DNA from: Dipteris shenzhenensis
Taxonomy: Eukaryota; Polypodiophyta; Polypodiopsida; Gleicheniales
Direction: 5' to 3' (one strand)
DNA length: 64,000 nucleotides
Assembly: GCA_047967505.1 (NCBI GenBank)
Contig: CM106538.1
The notes under the pieces are model-generated. The model made no database searches and was not told the DNA's origin. It was given only the letters and a program-made list of their open reading frames with translations. This document shows, in pieces, positions 46,301 through 57,145 of this stretch. Within the stretch, counting starts at the first letter, position 1. Each line of letters begins with the position of its first letter. The position numbers were made by a program, and so were the translations under genes.

Positions 46301-46672
46301 CGGAAAGCTAGATGGGCAGAATTAATGCAAGATTTTGATTTTGAAATACATTATCGCAAGGGTTCGTTAAATAGTGTGGCAGATGCCTTAACGCGAGTCA
46401 AGTTTATAAATGCTATGTCATTTACAGAAATATCCTCAGACCTATTTCAATCCTTGAGAGGACCTTGCGCAACTGATAGTCATTTCAGTTCTTATTGGCA
46501 GAAAGTCCAAGATGGGAGCTCCATGGTTGACCAAGACTCAGCGATTGTGCCCCCTACGTTACAGGCGGCGGGAGGTCAGTGGATGATTTGGAACAGCTTG
46601 CTGTTCCGGAATGGAAAGATTTGTGTGCCAGATGTTCTGGAACTTCGATCCAAGATTCTCTGGGAGTGTCAC
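43369..46672 (+). pseudogene. Gypsy-1 gag-pol, first part (gag to RNase H)
   Basis: ATG at 43369 (MADSVDPELAMGD) then TAG at 43408, TGA at 43804 and TAG at 45559 in an otherwise continuous frame. Gag ends with the knuckle [14 protein letters not shown]. The protease site reads [10 protein letters not shown] rather than a DSG triad. Reverse transcriptase has [13 protein letters not shown] and VVFLDDILVYS; RNase H begins LEANASDFVIGA with Asp-to-Asn at the usual DASD, and contains LTDHQSIKYV. A frame change lies near 46180. The frame continues past the Gypsy-2 insertion at 54336. Confidence 0.92.
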
Positions 46673-46677
46673 GATGC

Positions 46678-47087
46678 TGTAAGAAATCCTAGATTTACTA
46701 TATTTAGAAATGTGCTAAGGAACAGAAAGGAGACTGAAATAGCAAAGAACAAGAAATATTTGTATTGCTTGAGTGTCTGTAGTATCTGTAGTGTGTCATC
46801 CATACAATTGGGCCTCTCTTATATAGAGAGTGAAGAGTCACACATGAAAAAGTGTGTACTCCAAAGTGTATGTGCATGAAGAGGTGTGTACCCCTTGTGA
46901 AGGGTGTAACCCTTGATGAGAGGGTACATTACAATAGGAGTGTCTCTTCAATAGAATGTCTCTTGTGAAGGGTTGTGCCTTATAGGAAGTGTCCCGTCGA
47001 AAGGGCATACCCTTCCACAAGTGTCCATTCATCAAACCATCCATAAGTCTAAGGTATAGAGAAAGGAATACGTCACAGATCGTGACA
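46678..47087 (-). repeat. Gypsy-2 3' LTR
   Basis: It starts TGTCACGATCTGTGACG on the minus strand and ends GATTTCTTACA. It contains a TATA-like ctatataagag and a series of short gtgt(a/c)ccctt-type units also seen in the leader. Confidence 0.95.
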
Positions 47088-47143
47088 TCCCCTCCCACTC
47101 AAAATAAGACCCTGGTGGAGATAATGAACTGATGTAGAAAATA

Positions 47144-48209
47144 TCACGGTAAATTCTGAAAATACTGCTGTAAAATGTCAGGGTACTGCAATAAGTCTTC
47201 ATCACATTGCCAAGTAGCGTCGAAGGCGTCCAGATCTCGCCAAAGAACAAGGAATTTCGTGATAAGTCGATATCGAGTCTCTCGCTGTCGATGGTCCAAA
47301 ATACGCTCAGGAATAGGGAGAACATAATCGTCTTTGATTTTTGGGACATAATCACCAGCAGGAGGAACTGCTTCATCGCCTGAAATATACATCTTTAGCC
47401 AAGGAATATGAAATGTCGGATGGATTTTACCCCATGATGGTGGTAATTCCAATTTGTAACTTAAAGGTGAATTTTTCTTGACGATCCAGAAAAGGTCCAT
47501 AGGATCTTGGGCACAACTTAGGAAACACAGACTTAGCCGTCTTATAGCGATGTGGGGCTACAAATAATAGCACCATGTCACCACTGTCAAATTACAGGTG
47601 ATGTCTATGTTTGTTGGCAGACCGTTGATACGCTCTTGCGCTTTTTGCATATGATCCATGACTTGGAGTAGAATGTCTTGCATTTCTTGAACCAGTTGAT
47701 CGGCTAGGGCCACTCGATGTTGAAGTACAAAATTCGTCGGTACAATCGGAGTGTGTCCATAAGCTGCTTGAAATGGAGTCATGCTGATGGCACTATGGAA
47801 AGAGTTATTATAAGCAAACTCAAGGAGTGGTAGATACTCTTCCCAAGCTGCTAGGCGTGACTGAATATAATGTCGAAGCATTTCTTCTAGAACTTGGTTG
47901 ACTCTTTCAGTCTGACCCTCTAATTCTGGGTGGTAGACTGAACTGAATTGTAGAATTCTACCCAAAGATTCGAACAGTGAAATCCAAAAGTGACTGGTAA
48001 ACTTAGGATCTCTGTCGGATATAATATCCTTGGGCAATCCATGGTGTCGGAAGATGTGTTGTATGAAGAGTTTGGCTATGTTCGGAGCCTGTGCACTACT
48101 TTTGCAAGCAACAAAGTGTGCCATTTTGGACAATCGATCAACAATTACCATAATCTGAGTGTTACCTCTGGAGGATCGTGGTAGTGTTGTAATGAAATCC
48201 ATGGAAATA
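47144..48209 (-). pseudogene. Gypsy-2 integrase core and chromodomain-like C-terminus
   Basis: From 48202: SMDFITTLPRSSRG, VIVDRLSKMAHFV, IISDRDPKFTSHFW and EGQTERVNQVLEEMLRHY, the DDE core with all acidic residues. After a frame change near 47570, the C-terminal part has HPTFHIPWLKMY and a chromodomain-like end (PERILDHRQR, KFLVLWRDLDAFDATWQ), stopping at 47144. The integrase inserts cDNA; the chromodomain is expected to guide site choice. Confidence 0.88.
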
Positions 48210-50470
48210 CTTTCCCACCTTTCAATTGGAACTGGAAGAGGCTGAAGAAGTCCTGCTGGAAGTCATCGGCTTGCTTTCATTTGTTGACAAGATAGGCAAG
48301 ATGTAACCATTTTGATGACGTCGCTTTTCATCTGAGGCCAGTAGTATGTTGCACTAAGCAACCTATAAGTCTTATTGATGCCTGGATGGGCAGCATAAGG
48401 AACTACATGATGCTCTTTTAACAAAAGACGTCGAACATCCTTGTCATGTGGTACACAGACGCGATCTTGATAATACAGAAGGTCGTCCGTATAAGAATAG
48501 GATGAGAAAATCTTCTGTTCGGAAGTCAAAGGTTGATCTTTTGAAAGAACTTGTACTATTGTGCCGAAGTCTTTATCATTGAAATACTTCCCTTTGAATG
48601 AATTCGGAACATCCACAAATAATGTAGAGATTACCATAGCTGATGCTAGAGTTAACCTGCTGAGAGCATCTGCAACTACATTGCGTAGTCCTAGAATGTA
48701 CTCAATGGTCATGTGAAAGTTGGCCAGAAACTCAACCCAGCGTGCTTGTCGAGCGTTCATGACTGACTGAATAAAGATATACTTTAGAGAGTGATGGTCT
48801 GTCTTGACCACCGAGTCGGCTCCCATGAGATGATGTTTCCAAGAGCGATAAGCATGTACAACGGCAAGAAACTCCTTATCATAAACCGGGTATCGGGTTT
48901 GGATATCGGAATGTTTATGGCTGTCAAAAGCAAGAACTCTGCCTTCTTGCATCAAGACTGCTCCTGTAGCGATGTCGGAAGCGTCGGTCATAACCTCAAA
49001 TGGAAGGTTTGGGTCAGCAATAGCCATAACTGGTGTGGTAGTGAGTGCTTGCTTGAGTTGTTGGAAACTATACTCTGTTTCGGGAAGCCACTGAAAAACT
49101 GCTGTGCTTTTCAATAATTCGGACATAGGAGCTGCGATTTCGAAAAACTGATATATGGTAGAAGTTTGCCAATCCGAGAAAAGAGCGGACATCATGAACA
49201 TTCTTAGAAGTAGGCCAGAGTTTCGGATTACCTCGACCTTCTTGGGATCCACAGAGATGCCTTGAGCTGAAATAACATGTCCCAAATATTCGGGTTGGGT
49301 CTTGAAGAACTCACTCTTCTCAATGTTGATGTAGAGAGAATTTTTTAGCGGAGAGCTTCAAAAACTTGGTGAAGATGTTGTTTGTGCTCATGTAGGGATC
49401 TGCTGAAAACGAGGATGTCATCGAGGTAAACGATGACAAACTTATCGAGGAAAGGCCTGAAGATGTCGTTCATTAGTGTCATGAATGTGGCCGGGGCATT
49501 GTTTAACCCAAAAGGCATGACCAAACATTCATAGTGTCCATACTTTGTTCGAAAAGCTGTCTTGTACTCATCGCTTTCTCGTATGCGAATTTGATGATAA
49601 CCTGAACGAAGATCAATCTTTGAGAATTGTGTTGCGTGTAGAAGTTGATCGAAGACATCATTGATGCGAGGCAATGGATACTTGTTTTTTATAGTGAGCT
49701 TGTTGAGGGCTCGGTAGTCGATGCAGAGACGCATTGACTTATTCTTTTTTTCACAAGTAGTACAGGAGATCCGAAAGGGCTACGACTGGGCCGAATGTGA
49801 CCTTTGTCAAGTAGTTCGGTCACCTGTCTTTGGATTTCTTCATTTTGAGTGTAAGAAACCCGATAAGGAGGTTTCAACGGTGGATTACTGCCAGGAATAA
49901 GTTCGATTGGGTGATCCACTGGTCGTCGAGGTGGTAACTGCTTTGGCAATTCCTGTGGAAAAATATCCAGGTAGGGCTGAAAAAAAGGTTGGTTGAGGTA
50001 TTTTGGAGGATCCTTTGTCGGTGTCTCCTCTACTGCCATAACCAACAGAAGTGAAGTCTTTACTTGACGTTTACGAACCCACTTCTTTACTTGTAGGGCA
50101 GAGGTAACTAGGATTCAAGGAGAGTCCCTAGAACCAGTTAGCTCAATAAGTTTTCCCTGGTGGAAAAACTGGATAGTATGGCTACGAAAACTGATTGATG
50201 GATCATAGTCGTAGAGCCACTGTTGTCCAAGTATGACATCGTACCGAGAAAGAGGCATGATGTCGAAGTTCAACTTGTCCGTATAATGTTGGATGCGAAA
50301 AGACAAGTTTTTGATCCTAGTGTTGCACAAGAAGGTAGTTCCATTTGCGAGTTCACTCTGATAGTCCATGAGACTAGGACTGGTAATCAACCGAAGTTTG
50401 GCGACCATAGAACTAGCTAGGAAGTTATAAGAGCAGCCACTGTCGATAAGGATAGTGACCGTTGTTCCAC
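48210..50470 (-). pseudogene. Gypsy-2 pol: protease, reverse transcriptase, RNase H and integrase zinc finger
   Basis: Protease has an intact TILIDSGCSYNF near 50440. Reverse transcriptase has [37 protein letters not shown] and an intact [12 protein letters not shown]. RNase H has VMTDASDIATGAVL and KTDHHSLKYIF. The integrase finger is HPGINKTYRLLSATYYW…CLSCQQMKA. Frame changes near 49740 and 49335 fall in or next to runs of T (A on the coding strand), and 50100 has one more break. A TGA at about 48263, where Trp is expected, separates integrase. Few lesions for an element of this size. Confidence 0.9.
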
Positions 50471-51777
50471 TAATCGATCCTTGAACACAAAGTACTTGAG
50501 TCGCCAGGAAGGTTCGGGGTTGCTGGCAAGGCTCAGGTGGATGGTATTTGCCATTCGAACAGCTTTGCCTTTCTTGTCTTGTGCTGGGGTAGCATCTTCT
50601 GTTTGGGAAGTGCTAGGTTCCATATTGGAATTTTGCTTTGGTCGCTTGGGACAATCGAACCATCTATGGTCGCCTGTACAGATGGTACAAAGTCCTTTTG
50701 TGCTAGAGTTGTTCTTCTTGTCAGTGGCCGCACCTTTATGTTGGGGATGACGGTGATGACTTTGTGAAGAAGAAGAGGCGCGATCCTTGGAGGAGTGCTT
50801 CTGTTGAAATCCAGCATATAATTTCTAAGACTTGTGGGGATCTTGAGACTGTCGCCGACCTTGATTACCCGAGTTTTTTCTAAACCTGGGGTTATCTTGA
50901 GGGCGAGCACCTTTGGCCATAGTAGAGTTCTGTGTTCGATTAGCACTCTGCTTCCCTGTGTTTTGGAAATCTGTTATGCGCTCTGCATAAGCAATAGCGC
51001 CAGCTATGGTGGTGATGTTTGCTTTAAGGACATCAATGCGTAACGAGGGATTTAGGCCTGAGATGAAAGCATGAAGGCGACCATCATCAGTTAACCCATC
51101 ACTCTCCAGCACCAATGTGGTGAACTGAGAGATGTAGGAAGACAAGGAGCATGTTTGCTCCAACTGTCGGAGTTTTGGACATGCTTGGAAGTCCGCATTG
51201 GCAGGTATGAACTGCTTACGGAGCACATGTTCAAAACGTTCCCAAGTTAACACACTTTTGCCATCCTTTAAGCGTCGTTGCCACCATAGGAAAGCTGTAT
51301 CCTTGAGGAGGGAGGCTGCCAAGGCAATCTTTTTGCCTTCAGTGAGGTCAACAGTATCAAAGTACATGCGCAGTTTTGCGAGCCATTGGTCAACTGTTCG
51401 GCGATTTCGTTGACCAGTGTAGGCTTCCGGAAGTTTAATGTCAAGTCTTTTAGTTTTGGAAGCTTGGAGTAAACGGTAGAGGGCACGGAGTTCAGTGTTT
51501 TCTACCTCTGGTGGGAATGAGTCCACATAGTCCTCTGGTTGCGTCACGTCATCCTCTGTATGTGTGGTACTGCGAGAATCTTGGAGTTGTTGGACTTTCT
51601 GGACCAAGTCGGAGATGCTGTCCTGAAGCTGGGAAATTTGAAGTCGCCTTGTAAGTTGACTTCAAGGGTCTTTTTTGGACTTGAGTCGCTTATTTCCGAA
51701 GAGGTTGCACGCGAGCGTTGCAACATATCGGAGATCCCTGTGAGAAAAGCACGAACCTGTGCTCTAGTTTGTACCAT
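50417..51777 (-). pseudogene. Gypsy-2 gag
   Basis: ATG at 51777 (MVQTRAQVRAFLTG), a frame change near 51665, then a coiled-coil-like stretch (QISQLQDSISDLVQKVQQLQ) and the retrotransposon gag domain (VDQWLAKLRMYF, AFLWWQRRLKDGK, LRKQFIPANADF). The knuckle CTICTGDHRWFDC follows near 50690 after another frame change near 50830. Gag assembles the particle and binds genomic RNA. Confidence 0.88.
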
Positions 51778-52438
51778 TCCTGGAAGAAGATTCGGGCAGC
51801 TCCCTGAGGTTGCTCATGTTGGAGGGGGCAGGAGAAGCAAGATGAAACCAGCCGTGGAAATCTGGTAAAGGAGGTCCTGTCTGAGGTAACACTGGTGATG
51901 CCGAAGTGGATGTTACTGCTCGTGAGAGTACAGGGGTAGGTTGCACAATCCACGGATCTGAGAAAGGATAAGGAACTGCTGTCGGAAGTGGAGGATATCC
52001 AAGAGGAGTGCCTTCAGAGTGTAAATACTGTCTTGGGGAAGGTACAACCTATATAGGAGGATATATGGGAGCTGAAGGAGGTGGAGAGTACCCTGGAGAT
52101 GCTGAAGCTGAGGGGTAAAAATCTCTCCAAAGATGGACAGCAAACTCGTGAGAGATATCGGGTTCTGGGTATCTACGTGTCTCGTGGAACACAACCTGGA
52201 CTGTGCTGAGGAAGTAATGTAACTGAGGTGCCTCACGCAGAAGGTATAGGATGTGGTCCAAATCACTGGAAGGGCACATGACACAGAAGACCCACGATGC
52301 AAAAGCTCCGAATACGATATTGTGTGGTAGATGATGCCTGAGGTGTCCTTGAAGGGACTGGGGAATTACCAAGGGTTTCCATGCTTTAAGGAGGCGGCTT
52401 TCATTTGCTGTAATTTGATAATAAGCGTCAAATAACAA
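51764..52438 (-). pseudogene. Gypsy-2 ORF0, proline-rich ORF overlapping the gag start
   Basis: A minus-strand frame from 52438 reaches TAG at 52049-52051 and continues in the same frame to TAG at 51764-51766, about 225 codons with one stop. The N-terminal part is mixed and hydrophobic (NIVFGAFASWVFCVMCPSS, DLDHILYLLREAPQLHYFL); the C-terminal part is Pro/Ser-rich. No ATG lies at its start. An acceptor-like tatcaaattacag occurs near 52405, so it may be reached by splicing. Its end overlaps the gag ATG (51777) by 14 nt in another frame. Function is unknown; a gag N-terminal extension is an alternative. Confidence 0.4.
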
Positions 52439-52807
52439 TATGAAAGAGAATCCTTATAAATAGAATGGAAAGAATCCACCTGGCATAGATTAGGTCTGCC
52501 AATTAGTTGCATAGAATGGCCTGAAAATCTCTGTCCGGAGGTCCATTTACTACCTTTGCAGGTTCACGTTGAAGTGTGAGCAAGAAAAAGGTGCCTGGCG
52601 AGACTTTCGAGGCAGATTGCGGCGTTGGCAGAGGCTTGGTGCAGAAAAGGGCAGATTGCGTGAAACCAAACACGCTTTTCCTGCGTTGAATTCAGATGAA
52701 AAGTGCCTGTGGGGTGCGAGGAGCAGATTGGGGCCTGGCTGGTCGAATTGGAAGGCAGCAAAAGAGCGCTGTTCACAGGCTAAGGTGGCAAGATGAGCCA
52801 GCAGGAT

Positions 52808-53220
52808 TCAGGCTGGTCTGAATCGCGATAGAGGGGCAGAAAAACTGCTGGGCACAGGTAGGTATGGTGGCGAAAAAAAGGGGCAGCCTGCTTGCTTGTG
52901 GCGATGCTTGCTGCGTGCTTCCAAGGCTGATTCGCGGCAGCATGGGCAGGGATCTGGCGCTGAGAGACTGGCAGGAACCCAGGGCAGCAAACCAGCTGAT
53001 GGAGGGCTGCGTATGGCGTGGAAAGGGAGGCGAGCCTGCGTGACGAATTTCCGTACGGGCTTCAAACGGGAATCGTCATTTTTTGTGTGGCTGCCTTGGT
53101 TGGGTGGTTGCCAAAAATTAAAACGTGGGTTTAATTAACCCTTGGGTAGTCTAGGGGCCTAAGGTATGGGGCTGGGTTTTCCTTTTTAGCCCCTCTAGGT
53201 ACCCTTTTATAAGGTGCTTG
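52808..53220. other. Gypsy-2 leader, no recognised feature
   Basis: Sequence between the leader repeats and the next ORF cluster. Only short frames without motifs are present. Confidence 0.4.
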
Positions 53221-53362
53221 GTGCCAAAAGGTGTGCCTATTCTAAGGGGTGTGACCCTTGGAATAGGTGTACCTTTTCATGAAGGGGTGTGACCCTGTTT
53301 TCAAAAGGGGTGTACCCACACGAAGAGGTGTGTCCTTTTTTCCATGATGGGGTATGTCCCTT
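53221..53362 (-). repeat. Short gtgtgaccctt-type repeats in the Gypsy-2 leader
   Basis: Units such as aaggggtgtgaccctt, aaggggtgtaccc and gaggtgtgtcc recur about six times. Many can fold because aaggg pairs with ccctt. Related units occur in the Gypsy-2 LTRs (46870-47030). Confidence 0.6.
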
Positions 53363-53751
53363 GACGTGTGAGATAGGAGTGGTGGTGGAGCTTGGGGTGG
53401 TGGGTTAACTTGGGGTGGGCCCAAGGGCAGAGGCCATATGGGGTATATAGGATGTGATGGCCTCACCAAGACGAAGTCACCTTGCTTAACATCCACCATT
53501 GGTCTAAACTCTTCCCTCAGCTTACCTTTTAGAGGCCCACAATAGTGATCATTCCATTCCTCATAGCCTTGGAAATCATTAATGCAAGCATCTATATCAT
53601 CCTCCTCATCAGGAGATTGTGTTCTTGGCCAAAACTCTCTATACACTCCTATCTCTGAGATGTTTTCCTGTTCGAGCTCACCGATCATGGTTTTCCAATA
53701 GTCTATCACTGGCCACATCAACTCGTGATGTGTGGGAGATGGAGAGACCAT
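53242..53751 (-). CDS. Leader ORF of Gypsy-2, unrecognised
   Basis: An ATG-initiated 169-codon frame lies between the primer site and gag. Residues 1-95 look like ordinary soluble protein (VIDYWKTMIGELEQENISE, DEEDDIDACINDFQGYEEWN, GKLREEFRPMVDVKQGDFVL). The rest is Pro-rich and runs into the short repeats. The sequence at the change of character is ttg|gtgagg, which resembles an exon end. It may be a captured host exon, an accessory gene, or part of a longer gag-like frame. No family is recognised. Confidence 0.4.
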   Translation of the reverse strand: MVSPSPTHHELMWPVIDYWKTMIGELEQENISEIGVYREFWPRTQSPDEEDDIDACINDFQGYEEWNDHYCGPLKGKLREEFRPMVDVKQGDFVLVRPSHPIYPIWPLPLGPPQVNPPPQAPPPLLSHTSRDIPHHGKKDTPLRVGTPLLKTGSHPFMKRYTYSKGHTP

Positions 53752-53920
53752 TGATGACTTTAGGTAGCGTTGGCGCTAAAAATTTTTACGCTCATTCTCT
53801 CCATCTCTTCCATGCACAATGTGCACGGATATCCTTCTAGCGGAAAGAGATGTATCAGATAGGCGCTAGAAGGTGGGGGGCATTTCCTACAGGTAGGAGC
53901 AAAATTTGCTCTGATACCAC

Positions 53921-54330
53921 TCTAAGAAATCCTAGATTTACTATATTTAGAAATGTGCTAAGGAACAGAAAGGAGACTGAAATAGCAGAGAACAAGGAAT
54001 ATTTGTATTGCTTGAGTGTCTATAGTATCTATAGTGTGTCATCCATACAATTGGGCCTCTCTTATATAGAGAGTGAAGAGTCACACATGAAAAGGTATGT
54101 ACTCCAAAGTGTATGTGCATGAAGAGGTGTGTACCCCTTGTTAAGGGTGTGACCCTTGATGAGAGGGTACATTACAATAGGAGTGCCTCTTCAATAGAAT
54201 GTCTCTTGTGAAGGGTTGTGCCTTATAGGAAGTGTCCCGTCGAAAGGGCATACCCTTCCACAAGTGTCCATTCATCAAACCATCCATAAGTCTAAGGTAT
54301 AGAGAAAGGAATACGTCACAGATCGTGACA
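53921..54330 (-). repeat. Gypsy-2 5' LTR
   Basis: About 97.6% identical to the 3' LTR by my count. Its end carries one substitution in the terminal TG/CA (…TTAGA instead of …TTACA), directly before the primer site. Confidence 0.95.
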
Positions 54331-54335
54331 GATGC

Positions 54336-55593
54336 TCCTAGTGCTAGACATCCAGGTATACATCGGACTCTATCTCTTGTGAAGCATACCTTTTATTGGC
54401 CTAAGATGCGTGCATTTATTGAAAACTATGTGGTAGGTTTCCGGGTTTGTTAGATTACTAAGACAGAACGCCTTAGAAGCACGGGTTTATTACAGCCATT
54501 GCAAATTCCAGGTAATAAATGGGAAAGTATTTCCATGGATTTTATTACTGGTCAGCCTCGAACGCGCAAGGGTCATGACTCCATTTGGGTCATAGTCGAC
54601 CGTCTGACAAAAATGGCTCGATTCTTACCTACAAGAACAATTGTTTCAACTGTTCAGCTGGCACACGAGTTTGTGGAACACTTGTTTAAGCTGTATGGTT
54701 TGCCCTCTCACATAGTCAGTGACAGGGACTTAAAGTTTACAAGTAACTTTTGGACACACGTTTTTGAGAAGTTAGAAACTACTCTAAGTATGAGTTCCTC
54801 AGATCATGCACAATCCGATGGCAGTACAGAGAAGGTCAACCAATTGGTTGAAGATATGCTTCGGGCATATGTTTCTAAGAGACAGTCTTCATAGGAAGAT
54901 TATCGACCTATGATAGAATTTGCTTATAACAATGCAAACCATTCGAGTACTGGTTACAATCCTTTTATGCTTATGTACGGGTTTCAACCTAAGTCACCAG
55001 TTATGGTTGGGTTAAAGGGAATCCAAAATGATGCTGCAAAGACCTTCTTACTAGACATGCAGGAAATGTTGCAGTTTGCCAAGGAGTCTATTAGAAGTGC
55101 CTAAGATCGGGATAGATTTTATGCTGATAGACATCGTTCACCTAGAGAGTTCTCTGAAGGAACGATAGTATATTTGCGAATTCCCAAGGAATCCAAGAGC
55201 CTAAGTACCGGTTTGGTTCCAAAGTTATCCCCTAGATACTGTGGTCCGTTCAAGGTCATTAAAAGAATTAGACCAATTGCATATCGACTAGAATTGCCTC
55301 TTGATGTTAAAGTACATCCAATATTTCATGTCAGTAGACTGAAAGAAGTATTGGGTGCGGATGATCAACTTGTTTCTCCTCAAGAAATAATAGAAGTTAC
55401 AGATTTGACTTTTATTCCACATGAACCTGAGTGTATTCTTGAATTTCGTAAAAGACAGATTCATAATAGAACTATCACGGAATACAAGATCAAGTGGAGG
55501 GATCGTGTTGAGGAGGATGCAACATGGGAGACATTACAAAACCTCCAGAGGACATTCCCGGGTTTTTTAGCGAACTCAGGAGTGAGTTCTTAG
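54336..55593 (+). pseudogene. Gypsy-1 pol, second part (integrase and chromodomain)
   Basis: It resumes with the integrase zinc-binding region (HPGIHRTLSLVKHTFYWPKM), broken by TAG at 54451, then the catalytic core (SMDFITGQPRT, VSDRDLKFTS, STEKVNQLVEDML), TAG at 54892 and TAA at 55102. The C-terminal part has PRYCGPFKVIKRI and HPIFHVSRLKEVLG. It ends in a chromodomain-like segment, EYKIKWRDRVEEDATWE, before the stop at 55591. Such domains in chromoviruses direct integration to marked chromatin. Confidence 0.9.
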
Positions 55594-55606
55594 AGGAGGG
55601 GAAGTA

Positions 55607-56136
55607 TGTCATGTGCACAGATTGGTATCCCACATGTACTGGGTGCACAAGACTAGCTCAGGTAGCCTGGGGAGGCTTAGAGCTAGGCAAGCTTGATTCC
55701 CGGGTTGAGTGGCAAGGGTACGAACCAATTAGAGGTCTTCGCTATTTTTGGCGCCTGGGGCCCGAGTCTATATAAAGGGCCCAGAGGTTCAGTTCTCAGA
55801 GAGCCGATAGGAGCAAGTCTCGTTCCCAGGTGCTAGGTCTGATCTTGGATTGAGTTGCAGACGCGCGCCTGCATCATAGCGTAGCCCAAGGCCCAACAAC
55901 AGATCCCAGGCTTCACAACGCCACCCAGTGGTATGGGACACCAGGCTGGTTAGGATCTGGATGGGAGTTCGTGCCAATAGCTCAACTCGTGGCTCGGAGG
56001 GGACATCTCTTGATTCGGGATCACATCTCGTAGATGTCATGGTTGGGTGGTGAGCAGCGTGCTCAGTTTCCTCACGTTGGTGTGTTCTTGTGTTTGCTTG
56101 CACATTAGAGGTTTCAGGAGTGCTGGGATTGTGTCA
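55607..56136 (+). repeat. Gypsy-1 3' LTR
   Basis: 530 bp, directly preceded by the polypurine tract and followed by the target duplication gcttc. It carries the same TATA-like box. Confidence 0.95.
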
Positions 56137-56141
56137 GCTTC

Positions 56142-56987
56142 TCTCTTCCGTTTCTGATCCGCCTTCTTCTTCAGGCATTCTTTGGCGGAGTGGCCAAGCT
56201 TTTCACAGTAATAGCACTTCATTTTCTTCTTTCGGTCAGCGTCCTCTAACTTCTTGAACTCCTTTGGCTTGCCTTTTCCAAGCTTGTCTTTGACCACTAA
56301 TGCCTTCTCGTCGGATTGCGTAAACAGTTTCTCTCGAGCCTCCTCCTGAAGCAGGAGTGGACCAAGCTCCTCAAAGGTGATTGGCTTAGTCCGTTGACCC
56401 GCAATGATCGTAGTCACAAAACTTTTGAAACTCCGTGGCAACTTGTGGAGTGTGAGCAACGCCAATTGACTCGAGTCCGCGAGCGGGTCCCGCACGACTT
56501 TCACCTTTATCAGATGGTCATGCACACTATCACCCTCATTCATATCAAGATTATAAAGCTGATGCTGAAGAGTAATGATACGGGCTGTATTATCAGTTTC
56601 ATACAGCTCCTTCAGTATGGCCCACCCCTCTGAAGACGTCTCTGCCAACTGGATATGAGGAATCACAGCATCTGATGTCGTGCCAATTAGCATTGCTAAG
56701 GCTTGAGCATCCCTCTCCTCCCATGCACTGAGTTCATCCGCATCTGCTTCAAAAAAAACTTCATCTCTTTTGTCCACAATGTCCTCTGACTTCTCCTCGG
56801 TCCCAATCACTATCTTCCACAGCTTCTGTGCCAACAGATGGCTTCGGATCTTGACTTTCCAGATTGGATAGTTCATCCCATCGAGCTTTCCAACTTCACC
56901 AAAATTGGGAATAAATGAAGAAGGAAGATGACTGGAGAAGGAGGAAGGACGAGCAGTGGGTGTAAAGGCTTCTGAACGCTAATCCAT
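56142..56987 (-). pseudogene. Copia-3 gag
   Basis: The likely start is ATG at 56987, with TAG as the third codon. The frame then continues through SSFIPNFGEVGKLDGMNYP, LYETDNTARIITLQHQLYN and the knuckle CYYCEKLGHSAKEC near 56215. It is similar to the gag of the 60.5-kb element (shared LLQEEAREKL, YPIWKVKIRSHL), so the two are related. Gag would form the capsid-like particle and bind RNA. The Gypsy-1 insertion ends it at KRKREA. Confidence 0.88.
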
Positions 56988-57145
56988 CTCGTTGAATAGC
57001 AAACTGAACAACTGAAGCAAAAAAAGATGTACTGACCTCCCGTGCTAGCCTGAGCTGAAAACAGAATCGCCTTTCTGCCAAGGGACTCCTTCCTTCAAAG
57101 AGTGCTTTGATGAAGAAGAGTTGTGAGCCTATGGCTCTGATACCA

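Larger units (their letters stand above)
46678..54330 (-). mobile_element. Gypsy-2, Ty3/gypsy element nested in Gypsy-1
   Basis: Identical-length 410-bp LTRs at 46678-47087 and 53921-54330, target duplication gatgc at 46673-46677 and 54331-54335, primer site tggtatcagagc at 53920-53909, polypurine tract (gagtgggagggga) next to 47087. The LTRs differ at about ten positions (~2.4%), so this is the youngest insertion that can be dated here. It has a 2.1-kb leader with extra ORFs, then gag, protease, reverse transcriptase, RNase H, integrase and a chromodomain-like end. Confidence 0.96.
41919..56136 (+). mobile_element. Gypsy-1, Ty3/gypsy chromodomain-type element nested in Copia-3
   Basis: LTRs at 41919-42428 and 55607-56136 both start TGT(G/C)ATGTGCAC and end GATTGTGTCA. 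The target duplication gcttc lies at 41914-41918 and 56137-56141. A primer site tggtatcagagcc follows the 5' LTR at 42431-42443 and a polypurine tract (agaggaggggaag) precedes the 3' LTR. I count about 41 substitutions plus several indels between LTRs, roughly 8%. Gypsy-2 interrupts pol at 46678-54330. Confidence 0.95.

Noticed and set aside
49689-50045. A separate small gene just upstream of the reverse transcriptase
   Set aside because: It contains the N-terminal reverse transcriptase region ([26 protein letters not shown]) and is simply pol before a frameshift.
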